Source: Rhodospirillaceae bacterium
Lineage (GTDB): Bacteria > Pseudomonadota > Alphaproteobacteria > Rhodospirillales > Rhodospirillaceae
NCBI GenBank assembly: GCA_947476695.1
Contig: CANJRD010000013.1
Span: 1 to 64,000, forward strand
Direction: 5' to 3'
DNA: 64,000 nt
How positions within the stretch are numbered: the stretch's first letter is position 1; every line of letters starts with the position of its first letter. Below the pieces are notes generated by a model. That model had not been told where the DNA came from, ran no database searches, and saw nothing but the letters and a program-made list of their open reading frames with translations. Shown here one piece after another: positions 20,420-31,919 of the stretch. The translations under genes and the position numbers were made by a program.

Positions 20420-21412
20420 TTGCGTACGCTTTTGCAGATCGCGCGGCATTTCTCGCTGCCGTTGTGTCTGACCTTGCTCAGTGGTTGCGCCACGCCGCCC
20501 GATCCGAGCAGCCCGGAATTCAAGGCCAACTGGGGACTGTCGGCCGTGAACGCCGAGCCCGCATTCCGCGCCGGTGCGACCGGGCGCGGTGTGACCATCG
20601 GTCTCATCGATTGCGGCGCTGAGAACAGTGGCCGCGACGTGCAACGCAATCTCTCGCGCAAGTCGATCGATCTGCTGCCGGATCGCGCGCTGCCGCAACC
20701 GGAGCGCCATGCCACCTGGGTGGCGGGTCCGATGGATGCGGCCCTTGACGGCACCGGCCTTATGGGCGTCGCCTTCAATGCGAAGCTGCTGTCCATCCGC
20801 GCTGACTTCGACGGCGGTTACGAGGGTCAATGCGCCTTCTATGCGCGCGACATCGCGCGCGGCATCGACTACGCCCGCGAAAACGGCGCCCGCATCCTCG
20901 TCATGCCGCTGGTGACGCGCAAACCGATGGGACCGGTATTGGAATCCGCCTTGCAGCGCGCCATCGACGCCAACATCGCGGTGGTGATCGCCGCGGGCAA
21001 CGACGGCAAGGCGCAGCCCGCATGGCCCGGCCGCTACGCGGCCGATCCCCGCTATGCGGGCGGCATCATCGTGGTGGGCGCGTCGCGCCGTGACGGCACG
21101 CTGGTGCCGTGGTCGAACCAGGCCGGTGAGGCTGGCAAGTATTTCGTCGCCGCCCCGGGTGAGGGCATCCTGACGGACTGCAGCAAGAAACTTTGCACGC
21201 GCGTCTCCGGCACGTCGTTCTCGACGTCCTTCGTCGCCGGCGCGCTGGCCCTGGTGATGGAAGGCCGACCGAACCTTCCCGCGCGCGATGCCATCAACAT
21301 CGTTCTGCAATCCGCGCGACCGCTGCCGCTGCCCGACGACATCGCCGGGCGCGGTATCCTGGACATCGGCGAGGCCTTTGCCGAGCTCAGCAAGAAGCAG
21401 AACCCGGCTTAG
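20420..21412 (+). CDS. S8 (subtilisin-like) serine protease lipoprotein
   Basis: A 330-residue protein with a lipoprotein signal (lipobox LLSGC, lipidated Cys 23) and a subtilase domain. The triad is visible as Asp 64 in GLIDCG, His about 97 in ERHATWVAG and Ser in GTSFSTSFVAGA (about 266), with the oxyanion Asn in AAGNDG. It should act in the periplasm, anchored to a membrane. The start is a TTG at 20420 with GTGAGG upstream. The domain is compact and lacks a propeptide. Its stop overlaps the stop of the convergent S1C protease gene. Confidence 0.85.
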   Translation: MRTLLQIARHFSLPLCLTLLSGCATPPDPSSPEFKANWGLSAVNAEPAFRAGATGRGVTIGLIDCGAENSGRDVQRNLSRKSIDLLPDRALPQPERHATWVAGPMDAALDGTGLMGVAFNAKLLSIRADFDGGYEGQCAFYARDIARGIDYARENGARILVMPLVTRKPMGPVLESALQRAIDANIAVVIAAGNDGKAQPAWPGRYAADPRYAGGIIVVGASRRDGTLVPWSNQAGEAGKYFVAAPGEGILTDCSKKLCTRVSGTSFSTSFVAGALALVMEGRPNLPARDAINIVLQSARPLPLPDDIAGRGILDIGEAFAELSKKQNPA

Positions 21413-22824
21413 GGCTTCGCCGCGCTGGCCGAGGCTGTGGGCATGATCTCGACGTTGAGCACCTTCAACGCGTCGTCGATGGGTATGAAGAAGTTCAAAC
21501 CCTTCGCGTTCGGGTCGGGCGAACCAAGATCGGTCAACCCGATCACGTTGCCGAACTCGTCGAACATCGGGCCGCCGCTGTTGCCATGATTCACGGCCAC
21601 ATCGCTCTGGATGTACTTGCCGCTGTAAATGCTGCCCGTCGCCTCGAAATTACGGAAAGCGCTGACGATCCCGCTGCTCACGCTGCCTTGGAGAGCTTTG
21701 TCGATCGGGCTTCCGATCACGAACACGCGGTTACCGATAACGGGCGGTTCGAGACGCAACGGAAGGCCGCGCACAGGCATGACTTCCGTTTTCAGCAACG
21801 CGATGTCGCGCCGCGGATTGCTGGACAGCACTTCGCCCACGGTTTCCTTACCGTTCAGGAATTTCACCTTTACGTACTTTGAGCCCGCGATGACGTGGTG
21901 ATTGGTCAGCAGCAAGTCCGGCGTGATGTAGAAGCCCGAGCCCATGCCGTCGCTCGAGAAGATCGTGACGACTTCCTCTCGCAGGGCATTGACGTGCTGG
22001 CCGAACGGTACTTGCGAGAGTGGCTGATTGGCGATCTTGCGGGCTTCCGCTTGTGGTGCGGCCGTCACGGGGGTGGGTGTATTTAGAGTCGCGCTCGCTG
22101 GCATTCCACCCGTCGCGATTGCGACAAATCCAGGATCGCGCAGCATCTTTTGGAGAGCGGGCCCTAACGTCGAAATAATCGGGGTGCCCACTAAGTCTAC
22201 GTACCAGACGTCGCCGATTTCTTTTTTCTCACCAACGGAAATTTCGCCACGGCCTTTGTAGTAAGCAGTGAGTTCTTTCCGGTCGCTGGTTCCGTCGAAA
22301 ATTCCGGTCCATACAACCTTGCGCTCCAAGGTATCGTAGACCTGGAATTCATAAACGACGTGTCCACTGCTCCAGCTCTTGGGGCAGACGATTGCGTTGT
22401 CGATGGATGTCACGATAGCGCCGAGCAGCAGCTGAGGCTTTTCGCCGCTATCGAAAAGTTGCCCTTTCGGATCGTAAGTGGTGTATCCGGCCTTACGTGC
22501 CTCATCGTTGAATATGTCGTTAAAACCGGTGTAGGTGAATTCCTGCGTCGCCGTGGTCGTGAGGATATCGGTACCGCCAAAGCCGAGGATGATGCACGTC
22601 CGTCCGATTCGCGTTCCGACGGGAAGGCGCGAAATCAGGCGGCCAAGCGCCATCATGCGCGTGCTTTGTCCCGGCGGCACGGCTGGCGGCAATTCCACAG
22701 GCGCGGGCTTCTCGATTTTCGCATCGTCCTTACCGCGCTTGCGATCGGCTGCCTGCGCGACGTCGCCGGTGCTCAGAACCGCAACGCTCAGCAGCGCGGC
22801 GGCGAAGGATAGAAGCTTACGCAT
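21409..22824 (-). CDS. S1C trypsin-like serine protease with an uncharacterised N-terminal domain
   Basis: About 471 residues. A signal peptide (MRKLLSFAAALLSVAV, cleavage after AQA) is followed by a ~250-residue N-terminal region of unknown type and a C-terminal DegP-like protease domain with His in LLLTNHHVIAG, Asp in RRDIALLK and Ser in HGNSGGPMFDEFGN. There is no PDZ domain, unlike DegP. It is the downstream member of a two-gene operon; the upstream gene's TGA overlaps a GTG at 22831-22833, which could be an alternative start 9 nt before the ATG chosen here. Periplasmic. Confidence 0.8.
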   Translation of the reverse strand: MRKLLSFAAALLSVAVLSTGDVAQAADRKRGKDDAKIEKPAPVELPPAVPPGQSTRMMALGRLISRLPVGTRIGRTCIILGFGGTDILTTTATQEFTYTGFNDIFNDEARKAGYTTYDPKGQLFDSGEKPQLLLGAIVTSIDNAIVCPKSWSSGHVVYEFQVYDTLERKVVWTGIFDGTSDRKELTAYYKGRGEISVGEKKEIGDVWYVDLVGTPIISTLGPALQKMLRDPGFVAIATGGMPASATLNTPTPVTAAPQAEARKIANQPLSQVPFGQHVNALREEVVTIFSSDGMGSGFYITPDLLLTNHHVIAGSKYVKVKFLNGKETVGEVLSSNPRRDIALLKTEVMPVRGLPLRLEPPVIGNRVFVIGSPIDKALQGSVSSGIVSAFRNFEATGSIYSGKYIQSDVAVNHGNSGGPMFDEFGNVIGLTDLGSPDPNAKGLNFFIPIDDALKVLNVEIMPTASASAAKP

Positions 22825-22829
22825 GCGGA

Positions 22830-24197
22830 TCACCGTGTCGCATTTGTCGCCGCACTCGTCGCGACATCAGGGGCGATATCGACATTCAACACCTTCAAGC
22901 CGTCCGCGATGGGAATGAAGAGGTTGAGGCCGGCGCCTTCAGCAAGACCCAGATCGGTCATCCCGATGACGTTGCCGAACTCGTCAAACATCGGCCCGCC
23001 GCTGTTGCCGTGGGTAACCGCGACGTCGCTTTGGATGTACTTGCCGGTGATGCCGGTGGGGGAGGGTGCGAAATCACGGAAGGCGCTGATGATGCCGCTC
23101 GTCACGCTGCCTTGCAGTGCTTCATCGAGTGGCGATCCGATCACGTAGACCGTGGTGCTCAGCGCCGGCGGCTGTAGCCGCAGGGGCAGTCCCGGCCACC
23201 CGATGCTTTCGGTTTTGAGCAGTGCGATATCGCGCTTAGCGTCGCGGGCGAGCACCTCGCCGGGAATCTCATGACCGTCCGAGAACTTCGCGCGGAAGGT
23301 CGTGAACCCACGGATGACGTGTTCATTCGTCAGCAGCAGGGTGTCAGTGATGTAGTATCCGGACCCTAAACGGCCCGAGGTTTTAATCGACACAACTTGC
23401 TTGCGCAGCGCTTCGACTTGCTGCGGGAAAGGCGTGGTCGAAAGGGCAACGTGCGGAATTTGCGTCGGTCCGGCGGACGGCGCTTTGGCGGCCTCCGCTT
23501 CGGGGAACAGCGCGTTCTGTTCGCTCGGCGGCTTGCCGTTGGGGTCGCGCACGGCGGCGGCGAATTCCGGCATCGCCAACACGGCTTTCGCGGCCTGCTG
23601 GAACGCCGCGCGCGCGACCTGAACAGTGATCAGATTCACCGGCGCACTGGCTTTTCCGGTCCCTGTCGTGGTCGCCTTGAACAGAACCTTCTTTTCGAGC
23701 GGATCAAACACCTGCCACTCAACCGTGATCGTGCCTTCGGCATTGCCGTCACCGACCTGCAGGATGATGTTCTTGTGGCAGCCGGAAACTTTCATGCTCT
23801 GCACGACGGCGCCGACAAGAATCTGCGGCGCGGTGGTGTCGGAACTGCGGAACAGGTCGCCGCTCGCGGCGCCTGCCATGCGGTATCCCGCGGTGCTCGC
23901 TTCGTTGTTGAAGTTCTCGGCGAGGTCTTGTGTCCGCAGGTCAGCGAACGCCTTGCGGCCATAGACCGGCAGTTCGGGCCGGCAGACGAGGAAGTCGCCG
24001 TATCTGCCGATCAAGTCCGAAGCGCCGACTGTCACGTTGGCGCGGTCCAACGCCATCGGACGCGTGGCTTCAGTGACGTGGAACTGCGGCGGCGGCGCTG
24101 GCGGCGCTTTTCGCTGCGCGCGTTGTGCGGCATCCGCCGTATTCACAAACGGCGTTGCGGCAATCAGGGCGATGCCGACCGATCCTGCGCTCCGCAT
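22830..24197 (-). CDS. S1C trypsin-like serine protease, tandem paralogue
   Basis: 455 residues from the ATG at 24195-24197 (GGGGGGT just upstream), with signal peptide MRSAGSVGIALIAATPFV and mature start after ADA. Like its downstream neighbour it has an N-terminal uncharacterised region and a C-terminal trypsin fold: His in LLLTNEHVIRG, Asp in KRDIALLK, Ser in HGNSGGPMFDEFGN. The two proteases share most of the catalytic domain (for example FPQQVEALRKQVV versus FGQHVNALREEVV) and end with KVLNV, so they arose by tandem duplication; the N-terminal parts have diverged more. PDZ domains are absent. Confidence 0.8.
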   Translation of the reverse strand: MRSAGSVGIALIAATPFVNTADAAQRAQRKAPPAPPPQFHVTEATRPMALDRANVTVGASDLIGRYGDFLVCRPELPVYGRKAFADLRTQDLAENFNNEASTAGYRMAGAASGDLFRSSDTTAPQILVGAVVQSMKVSGCHKNIILQVGDGNAEGTITVEWQVFDPLEKKVLFKATTTGTGKASAPVNLITVQVARAAFQQAAKAVLAMPEFAAAVRDPNGKPPSEQNALFPEAEAAKAPSAGPTQIPHVALSTTPFPQQVEALRKQVVSIKTSGRLGSGYYITDTLLLTNEHVIRGFTTFRAKFSDGHEIPGEVLARDAKRDIALLKTESIGWPGLPLRLQPPALSTTVYVIGSPLDEALQGSVTSGIISAFRDFAPSPTGITGKYIQSDVAVTHGNSGGPMFDEFGNVIGMTDLGLAEGAGLNLFIPIADGLKVLNVDIAPDVATSAATNATR

Positions 24198-24287
24198 GGG
24201 TACCCCCCGTAGCAGTTGTAGCAGGGCCAATTTTCGCGAGAGGGCGCGAAGTGTCAACGGCGGTTGTGATGACAGCGGGGTGATCGA

Positions 24288-24723
24288 CTAAGGTGTTGAA
24301 CGTTCACTATTGTAGTACAAGTGTACCGTGTTCTTGGCCTCGGCAAAGAACAGCCAGCGTTCGACAACCAGCCCTAGCATCATCACTAAGGCGGCGACTC
24401 CTGCGGCCATGGCCGCCAGGACGCCGGTCAGGCCCAGCGACAGAACCAGCAGCACTAGCGGTGCGACGAAGCCGGCGACGGTCGCGATGAGGCGTAGCCG
24501 CTTGGCGTGCTTGCGCGCGACGCGGTAGCCCATCTCCTTTCAGCAGATAGTTGGCCTCCGTATGCGGCCAGTCGACGCTGCGCACTTGTGCGGCGCTCAG
24601 GCCGGTCGCGGTTTGGATGGTGGGTCCGCCTGCGTCGTGATCGTGCAGCCATGCGGCGCGCTTGAGACTGTAATCAGCGTCGGCGCGTGCCATCAGGCAC
24701 GATCCCGGGTCACGGTTTTCCAC
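24288..24723 (-). pseudogene. Remnant of a DMSO-reductase membrane-anchor (DmsC-like) gene, frameshifted
   Basis: Two overlapping minus-strand frames join into the C-terminal ~140 residues of a DmsC-type anchor subunit: an upstream part ending WPHTEANYLLK, then EMGYRVARKHAKRLRLIATV and two membrane helices ending in RWLFFAEAKNTVHLYY. The join needs removal of one G near 24533 (AAAGGAGATGG in place of AAAGAGATGG). The N-terminal half is absent, and no dmsA or dmsB gene is present in the window. I infer decay of a former molybdoenzyme locus. The family call rests on the conserved tail only. Confidence 0.6.
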
Positions 24724-24770
24724 CGTCGCGTCGCAGACATCGGCTGGTTGGTCCCTAATGCAGTGTCAGT

Positions 24771-25280
24771 CTAGCCCGCAGTCAAGCGGTCTAACTCGGT
24801 CGGCGTCAGGTCGCCTGGTACCAGTGTCACGGGAATGCCGATCTTTCCGGCATTCTTGCCGGTGACGGCTTCGACAAGCGGACCGGGCTTGACGCCTGTC
24901 GCGGACCCCAGGACCAGCATGGAGATTTCCGGGTGATCCCTGACCAAGCCGAACAACTCGTCCTGACGTTGGCCTTTGCGCACGAACATCTCCGGCACGC
25001 GTCCGGACTCGCGCGCGATATCGAGCGCCTGACGCTTCAGGATGGCCTCGGCCTCGGCTTCGGCTTCCTTCTCCATCAGACGTCCGACGGAGGCGAAGTG
25101 CTGGAACTCGGTATCGAGTTCATAGACGTACAGCAGCGCGATGCGTCCACCGGTGCGGCGCGCGCGGTTGCAGGCATAGCGGATGGCCGCACCCAGTTCT
25201 TCGGTCTCGTCGACCACCAGCAGAAAGACGCGCTTCTCTTCGCGGCCGACCTCGAACGGTGCGGACGCGGGCTCGCTCAT
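24771..25280 (-). CDS. Universal stress protein (UspA family)
   Basis: A 169-residue single Usp domain: RVFLLVVDETEELGAAIRYA at the start, and a C-terminal ATP-type loop region SMLVLGSATGVKPGP. The starting ATG overlaps the rhodanese stop (TGATG), so the two are coupled. Usp proteins bind ATP and act in stress or energy regulation; with the sulfur genes upstream it may be a regulator or chaperone of that group, which is inference. Confidence 0.8.
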   Translation of the reverse strand: MSEPASAPFEVGREEKRVFLLVVDETEELGAAIRYACNRARRTGGRIALLYVYELDTEFQHFASVGRLMEKEAEAEAEAILKRQALDIARESGRVPEMFVRKGQRQDELFGLVRDHPEISMLVLGSATGVKPGPLVEAVTGKNAGKIGIPVTLVPGDLTPTELDRLTAG

Positions 25281-25615
25281 CAGCCGGTCTCGCTGTCGTA
25301 GCCGGCTGCGGACCAGGCGATGAAACCGCCTTCCATGCGTTTGATCACGCCCTTGTATCCGGCCTCGACCGCCTTCTCGGCGGCAAAGCCGCACCGGCGG
25401 CCGCTGCGGCAATGGAACACCAGATTCTTTGAACCGGGATCGGGGATTTCCTGGGGATCGAAGGTCGACAGCGGCATCAGGATGGCGCCTGGAATATGCG
25501 CCTCGTCCCATTCGTTCGCCTCGCGCACGTCGACGATCACGGCATCGTTGGCATCGCGCCACGCCTTGATCTGCGCCGGTGAGACATAGAACACCTGATT
25601 GGGAGGCAACGTCAT
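25280..25615 (-). CDS. Single-domain rhodanese-like sulfurtransferase
   Basis: 111 residues, one rhodanese domain with DVREANEWDEAHIPGAILMPL and the active loop CRSGRRCGF, the cysteine being the persulfide carrier. No signal peptide. The ATG at 25613-25615 follows GAGGAC. It lies between the YeeE-type transporter (82 nt upstream on the same strand) and Usp, with TusA divergent nearby, so it likely passes sulfane sulfur taken up by the transporter. Confidence 0.85.
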   Translation of the reverse strand: MTLPPNQVFYVSPAQIKAWRDANDAVIVDVREANEWDEAHIPGAILMPLSTFDPQEIPDPGSKNLVFHCRSGRRCGFAAEKAVEAGYKGVIKRMEGGFIAWSAAGYDSETG

Positions 25616-25696
25616 AAAAGTCCTCAAGCTAACGCGGGGGCGAGGCTTGAACTTAAGCCGGACAGTGGCCGGGGGCAAACCCGGGCGCGAGGCGAC

Positions 25697-26692
25697 TTAA
25701 CGCGCGCGAAACACGAGGCGCAGGCCACCCCAGGGCGTACCGGCCTCAAGCGCGCGGATGCCCCAGACGCAGCCGACAAGCATGCCCGTCACGGCGATCA
25801 GCGGGCTCGCGGACAAGGTGGAGAAGGCGGCCAAGCCCTGGCCGAAGGTGCAGCCGTAAGCCATCGCCCCGCCGACGCCCATTAGCAGGCCGCCGACGAC
25901 ATGGCGTTCGACATCGGAACGGTCGGCGAAGCGGTCGAAGGCGAGATCGCCCCGCGCCGCGGCGACGATTCCAGAGCCGCCCGCGATGCCAACCAGGGCG
26001 CAGAATCCAAACACCGGGATCGTCCCGGTTACGCCGCTGGGGGCCGCAAGGGCGGTCACGCCAAGGTGAAGCAGCAGATTGAGGCCGATGTTAAACCCCT
26101 GGCTCTGGCTGAAGATCCAGGCTGCGGAAACCGCGAGGCCGATGGCCACCCCGCCCCACAGATGCGCCGGCGATTCCCGGAACCAACGGTCCTTGAGGCA
26201 GAAGACGATCAGTACAAGGGCCGCGGGGCCGACAAGGCTGAAAGCAAAGCGCGCCGGCAGCGTCACGCCGCCCTCGGCGGGGCTTGGCGCGATGGCCAGC
26301 GTCAGGGCCGCGGCGACGGCGATAAGCACCAGGGTCAACAGCGACTTGATCGATCCGGCGCCCGTACGTACCAGGGCGCGCTGAACGCAGCCGCCGGCCA
26401 GAGACATGCCGTAACCGAACGCGATGCTGCCCGCGGCCACCCAGGCCCAGCGGCTCGCCGGCAGGCCATAGGGCGTGCGGCTCAGGTCGGCGACGCCGAT
26501 GGCGCTCAGAATTTGTGTGCCGAGCAGCGCGACGGCCAGCGCCATCATCCAACTGCGCGCGCGTCTCCAGTCGCCGGCCAGTACGATGTCGGCGACCGCA
26601 CCGACGGAGCAGAAATTGCTTAACTGGGCCACGGCACCGACGATGCCGCCTAGCAGCAGACCTGCGATTCCGATGCCCCAGGGGCCGGCCAT
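25697..26692 (-). CDS. YeeE/YedE-family (TsuA-like) thiosulfate/sulfur-compound permease
   Basis: About 331 residues and 8-10 hydrophobic helices in two halves. Conserved cysteines occur in the family positions NFCSVGA, GGCVQRALVRTG and YGCTFGQG, which in TsuA relay thiosulfate across the membrane. The ATG at 26690-26692 is chosen; a GTG at 26698 and TTG at 26704 are alternatives, with GGGGAT upstream. It is divergent from a TusA-family gene, the partner protein in yeeE-yeeD pairs. Thiosulfate as substrate is inferred from the family. Confidence 0.85.
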   Translation of the reverse strand: MAGPWGIGIAGLLLGGIVGAVAQLSNFCSVGAVADIVLAGDWRRARSWMMALAVALLGTQILSAIGVADLSRTPYGLPASRWAWVAAGSIAFGYGMSLAGGCVQRALVRTGAGSIKSLLTLVLIAVAAALTLAIAPSPAEGGVTLPARFAFSLVGPAALVLIVFCLKDRWFRESPAHLWGGVAIGLAVSAAWIFSQSQGFNIGLNLLLHLGVTALAAPSGVTGTIPVFGFCALVGIAGGSGIVAAARGDLAFDRFADRSDVERHVVGGLLMGVGGAMAYGCTFGQGLAAFSTLSASPLIAVTGMLVGCVWGIRALEAGTPWGGLRLVFRAR

Positions 26693-26745
26693 ATCCACGT
26701 GCAAAATCCCCGCCCGATTGCTCCGCTAGGTTATATATCTCGCCG

Positions 26746-26994
26746 ATGGCCGTAAATCACGCCGAGCTGAGAATCGTGGACGCCCGCGGACTTGCTTGTC
26801 CGCTGCCCGTCTTGAAGTTGCGCAAGGCTTTGCGACTCGCCGAGCCCGGCGCGATCTGGGTCCTGCTGGCCACCGATCCGGCGGCGGCGCGGGATGTGCC
26901 GTCGTTCTGCGCGTCGGCCGGCCATGAGGTGGTGGCGCAGTCCCGGGACGGCAAGGACCTGCGGTTTGAAATCCGGGTTGGCGCGCCGGCCTAG
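26746..26994 (+). CDS. TusA-family sulfur carrier protein
   Basis: An 82-residue TusA-like protein with the signature DARGLACPLPVLKLRKAL, whose cysteine carries sulfur. Divergent from the YeeE-type permease with 53 nt between starts, matching the YeeE/YeeD (TsuA/TsuB) pairing in content though not in order. The 3' end overlaps the stop of the DUF983 gene on the other strand by 4 nt. Confidence 0.85.
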   Translation: MAVNHAELRIVDARGLACPLPVLKLRKALRLAEPGAIWVLLATDPAAARDVPSFCASAGHEVVAQSRDGKDLRFEIRVGAPA

Positions 26995-27344
26995 GCGACG
27001 TCGCGGTACTTGTACTGCAGCCCCACCATCAGCGCTTTGACGGGCCGCAGCGTGACGCCCACGGATGTGGCGATAAACACGGGCCAGACGATCAGGTGGA
27101 CCCACATCGGCGGCATCACCGTGCGGTCGAACACTAGCGCCAAGCCGGCCGTGATGAAACAGAGCGGCAGCATAATGAAGAATGCCGGGCCGTCACCCGT
27201 ATCGTTGTTGCCGAAGCTCAGGCCGCAGACTTCGCAGCGCTCGCGCACTTTCAGATAGCCCGCGAACAACGCGCCCTCGCCGCAGCGGGGACAGCGCGCA
27301 CGCAGAGCGGTCTGGATCAGGGGGCGGCTGGAGGGTTCGTTCAT
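26991..27344 (-). CDS. DUF983 membrane protein
   Basis: 117 residues with a zinc-ribbon-like start (CPRCGEG, CEVCG) and two membrane helices (FFIMLPLCFITAGLALVF and HLIVWPVFIATSVGVTL). DUF983 genes sit in cytochrome-c-oxidase operons of alphaproteobacteria; role unknown, probably assembly. It follows ctaE but is separated from it by a terminator-like hairpin, so expression may be partly independent. A second DUF983 gene lies at 35479. Confidence 0.8.
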   Translation of the reverse strand: MNEPSSRPLIQTALRARCPRCGEGALFAGYLKVRERCEVCGLSFGNNDTGDGPAFFIMLPLCFITAGLALVFDRTVMPPMWVHLIVWPVFIATSVGVTLRPVKALMVGLQYKYRDVA

Positions 27345-27373
27345 CGCGTGAGGATAGCGCTTTTTGCAAACTA

Positions 27374-27401
27374 AAAGGGCCGAGATTGCTCCCGGCCCTT
27401 T
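27374..27401 (-). terminator. Intrinsic terminator after ctaE
   Basis: Minus strand AAAGGGCCG / CGGCCCTTT with a 10-nt loop, ending in TTTT, 20 nt after the ctaE stop. Confidence 0.7.
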
Positions 27402-27421
27402 CGGTGTGTTGCTGGTGGCTA

Positions 27422-28258
27422 TCAGCCGCCGGTGGCGAAGTGGCGAACCGGCAGGCCCAGGATCCAGTAGACCCAGACGAACAGGAACAACCACACCACG
27501 TCGACGAAGTGCCAGTACCAGGCGGCGGCCTGGAAGCCGACGTGCTTGTGCGCGGTGAACTGATTGTTGGCGGCGCGGAAGCCGCACACGATCAGGAACA
27601 CCGTACCCACGAACACGTGGAAGCCGTGGAAGCCCGTGGCCAGGTAGAAGGTCGACGGATAGATGCCGTCCGACAGCTTGTAGGTGGCGTGGGCGTATTC
27701 GTAGATCTGCATGCTGAGGAAGATCGCGCCCAGGGCGGCGCTGAGGAAGATCCAGAACGCCGCGCGCTTGTTGTCGCCGCGTTCCATCCACAGATGGCCG
27801 TAGGTGAGCGTGCCGCCCGAGGTCAGCAGGATCACGGTGTTGTAGAAGGGGATTTCCCAGGCATCGAGCACCGTGATGCCGGCGGGCGGCCATTGCACGG
27901 TCGAGTACGAGAAGCCCAGCGAGTGATGGAAGAACGCCCAGAAGAAGGCGAAGAAGAACATCACTTCCGATGCGATGAACAACACCATGCCCATGCGCAG
28001 GCCGTTGGCGACGGCTTCGGTATGCGCGTGCTGCACGACCGATTCCTTGATGACATCGCGCCACCACAGAACCATGGTCGCGATGACCAGCAGGAAGCCC
28101 GGGAGCAGCGTGCCCACGCCCAGGTTCATGCCGAACACCGGCGCCTTGTGGAAATACAAGACCGCGCCGACGGCGGTGACCAGGCCTGAGAAGGCGCCCA
28201 GCGCCGGCCACGGACTCGGGTCGACCATGTGGAAGGGATGTTTTGCTGGAGCGCTCAT
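27422..28258 (-). CDS. ctaE: Cytochrome c oxidase subunit III
   Basis: 278 residues with seven hydrophobic helices and CoxIII landmarks: KHPFHMVDPSPWP at the start, FASEVMFFFAFFWAFFHHSL-type segment, and FYLATGFHGFHVFVGT near 200. Together with CtaC and CtaD it makes the aa3-type terminal oxidase in the inner membrane. It lies 23 nt downstream of ctaG in the operon. Confidence 0.95.
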   Translation of the reverse strand: MSAPAKHPFHMVDPSPWPALGAFSGLVTAVGAVLYFHKAPVFGMNLGVGTLLPGFLLVIATMVLWWRDVIKESVVQHAHTEAVANGLRMGMVLFIASEVMFFFAFFWAFFHHSLGFSYSTVQWPPAGITVLDAWEIPFYNTVILLTSGGTLTYGHLWMERGDNKRAAFWIFLSAALGAIFLSMQIYEYAHATYKLSDGIYPSTFYLATGFHGFHVFVGTVFLIVCGFRAANNQFTAHKHVGFQAAAWYWHFVDVVWLFLFVWVYWILGLPVRHFATGG

Positions 28259-28281
28259 CGCTTGAGGTCCTTTGTGACGGG

Positions 28282-28896
28282 CTATTTCAGTGTGGCGGCG
28301 GCGGCGGCCGGGCTGATCAACGAAGCGCTTTTGGCTTCGCTCTCAACCGGGACCCCGTTCGCCGACGGGAAGAACGTGTAGGACAGCGTAACCGTGCGGA
28401 CTTCGTTGGCGTGCTCGTCCTTGAGCAGGTCGGGATCGACAAAGAAGGTCACGGGTAATTCGGCGGTTTCGCCCGGCTTCAGCACCGTTTCCTGGAAGCA
28501 GAAGCAGGCGAGTTTGTTGAAGTAGATCCCGATCTTTTCCGGCGTGACGTTGAAAGTCGCGGTGCCGGCGATCGTGCGGTTGGAATTGTTCTTGGCGTGG
28601 TAGGTGACCGTCGCGGTCTCGCCCATCTTGAGCGTGATCGACTTCTGGTCGGGCTTGAACTCCCACGGCAGCGCCGGGTCGGTGTTGGAATCGAACCGAA
28701 CCGTCACGGGCACGTCGGAGATGGTCTTGGGCGCCTCTGTCGCGATCTGCGTCGCGCCGTTGATGCCCAGAGCACGGCAGACCAGGCTGAACAGCGGCGA
28801 CGACGCGTAGGCAAAGCCCACCATCCCGCCGACCACCGCGAGTGCGGCGACGGCGGTGGCGGCATTACGACGCTTGAGCTTGGTCTGCTCGCTCAT
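28282..28896 (-). CDS. ctaG: Cytochrome c oxidase assembly protein CtaG/Cox11
   Basis: 204 residues: one N-terminal membrane helix ([20 protein letters not shown]), a periplasmic immunoglobulin-like domain and the copper motif CFCF (KLACFCFQE). CtaG delivers copper to the CuB site of subunit I. It sits between ctaD and ctaE as in other alphaproteobacteria. Confidence 0.95.
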   Translation of the reverse strand: MSEQTKLKRRNAATAVAALAVVGGMVGFAYASSPLFSLVCRALGINGATQIATEAPKTISDVPVTVRFDSNTDPALPWEFKPDQKSITLKMGETATVTYHAKNNSNRTIAGTATFNVTPEKIGIYFNKLACFCFQETVLKPGETAELPVTFFVDPDLLKDEHANEVRTVTLSYTFFPSANGVPVESEAKSASLISPAAAAATLK

Positions 28897-28922
28897 TGGT
28901 CCAGTTTAGGTCAGCTCGGTTC

Positions 28923-31428
<2,506 letters not shown>

Positions 31429-31764
31429 TGTCTGTCTCCATTGCAAGCCACACGGCGCCCCCCGTTTAAGGGGGCGGGCCTATGGGTTCAACTGAATTTT
31501 CCCAGGCTTTTCAGATTTTTGCCGGGTATCCGGCGCCCCCGCCGAACCCCAACCAGAAGGTGTGTTGGGGTCAGCCAGAGATTAGCCGAAGGCGGTGCCA
31601 GGGTAAAGGCGCGCTGGGTTTATCAGTCGCTTCGTTAACGGTCTCTTTTCGCGCACGGCGATGTTTGGGATCGGGCATAGGGGGCTTCTGGGTTTCCCCC
31701 TAGGCCTGCGTGCGCTAGAAGGCCCCTGAATTATCCACACACCACACCCGTGGAGCGCGCGCTC
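31429..31764. promoter_or_regulatory. Divergent promoter region between ctaC and the ctaB-side genes
   Basis: 336 nt without a credible gene, between two oxidase-related transcripts that point away from each other. It contains several G- and C-runs but no operator or structured element that I can name. Confidence 0.4.
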
Positions 31765-31884
31765 ATGTCGTCCCCTCTGCCGCCGACCGACCGCAAACTG
31801 CGCCTTTTCGCCTGGGGACTGCTGGGAGTCTCGGCCTTCATGTTCGTCAGCATCATCGTCAAGACGGCGATGCAAGGCCCATAA
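31765..31884 (+). CDS. 39-residue single-helix membrane protein
   Basis: MSSPLPPTDRKLRLFAW opens a 39-residue peptide with one hydrophobic helix (GLLGVSAFMFVSIIVK) and a short tail. Position at the head of a ctaB-containing cluster and opposite the aa3 operon suggests a small oxidase accessory or assembly subunit. A GTG at 31750 would add five residues. The amino-terminal basic patch predicts the N-terminus inside. No family name can be given. Confidence 0.55.
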   Translation: MSSPLPPTDRKLRLFAWGLLGVSAFMFVSIIVKTAMQGP

Positions 31885-31919
31885 ATCCGACATTTCTCCG
31901 CATAAGGCTCCCCCCCCCC

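Noticed and set aside
26991-28211. Long extension of the DUF983 frame to 406 codons
   Set aside because: The extension runs antisense-frame through ctaE; DUF983 starts naturally at the ATG 27344.
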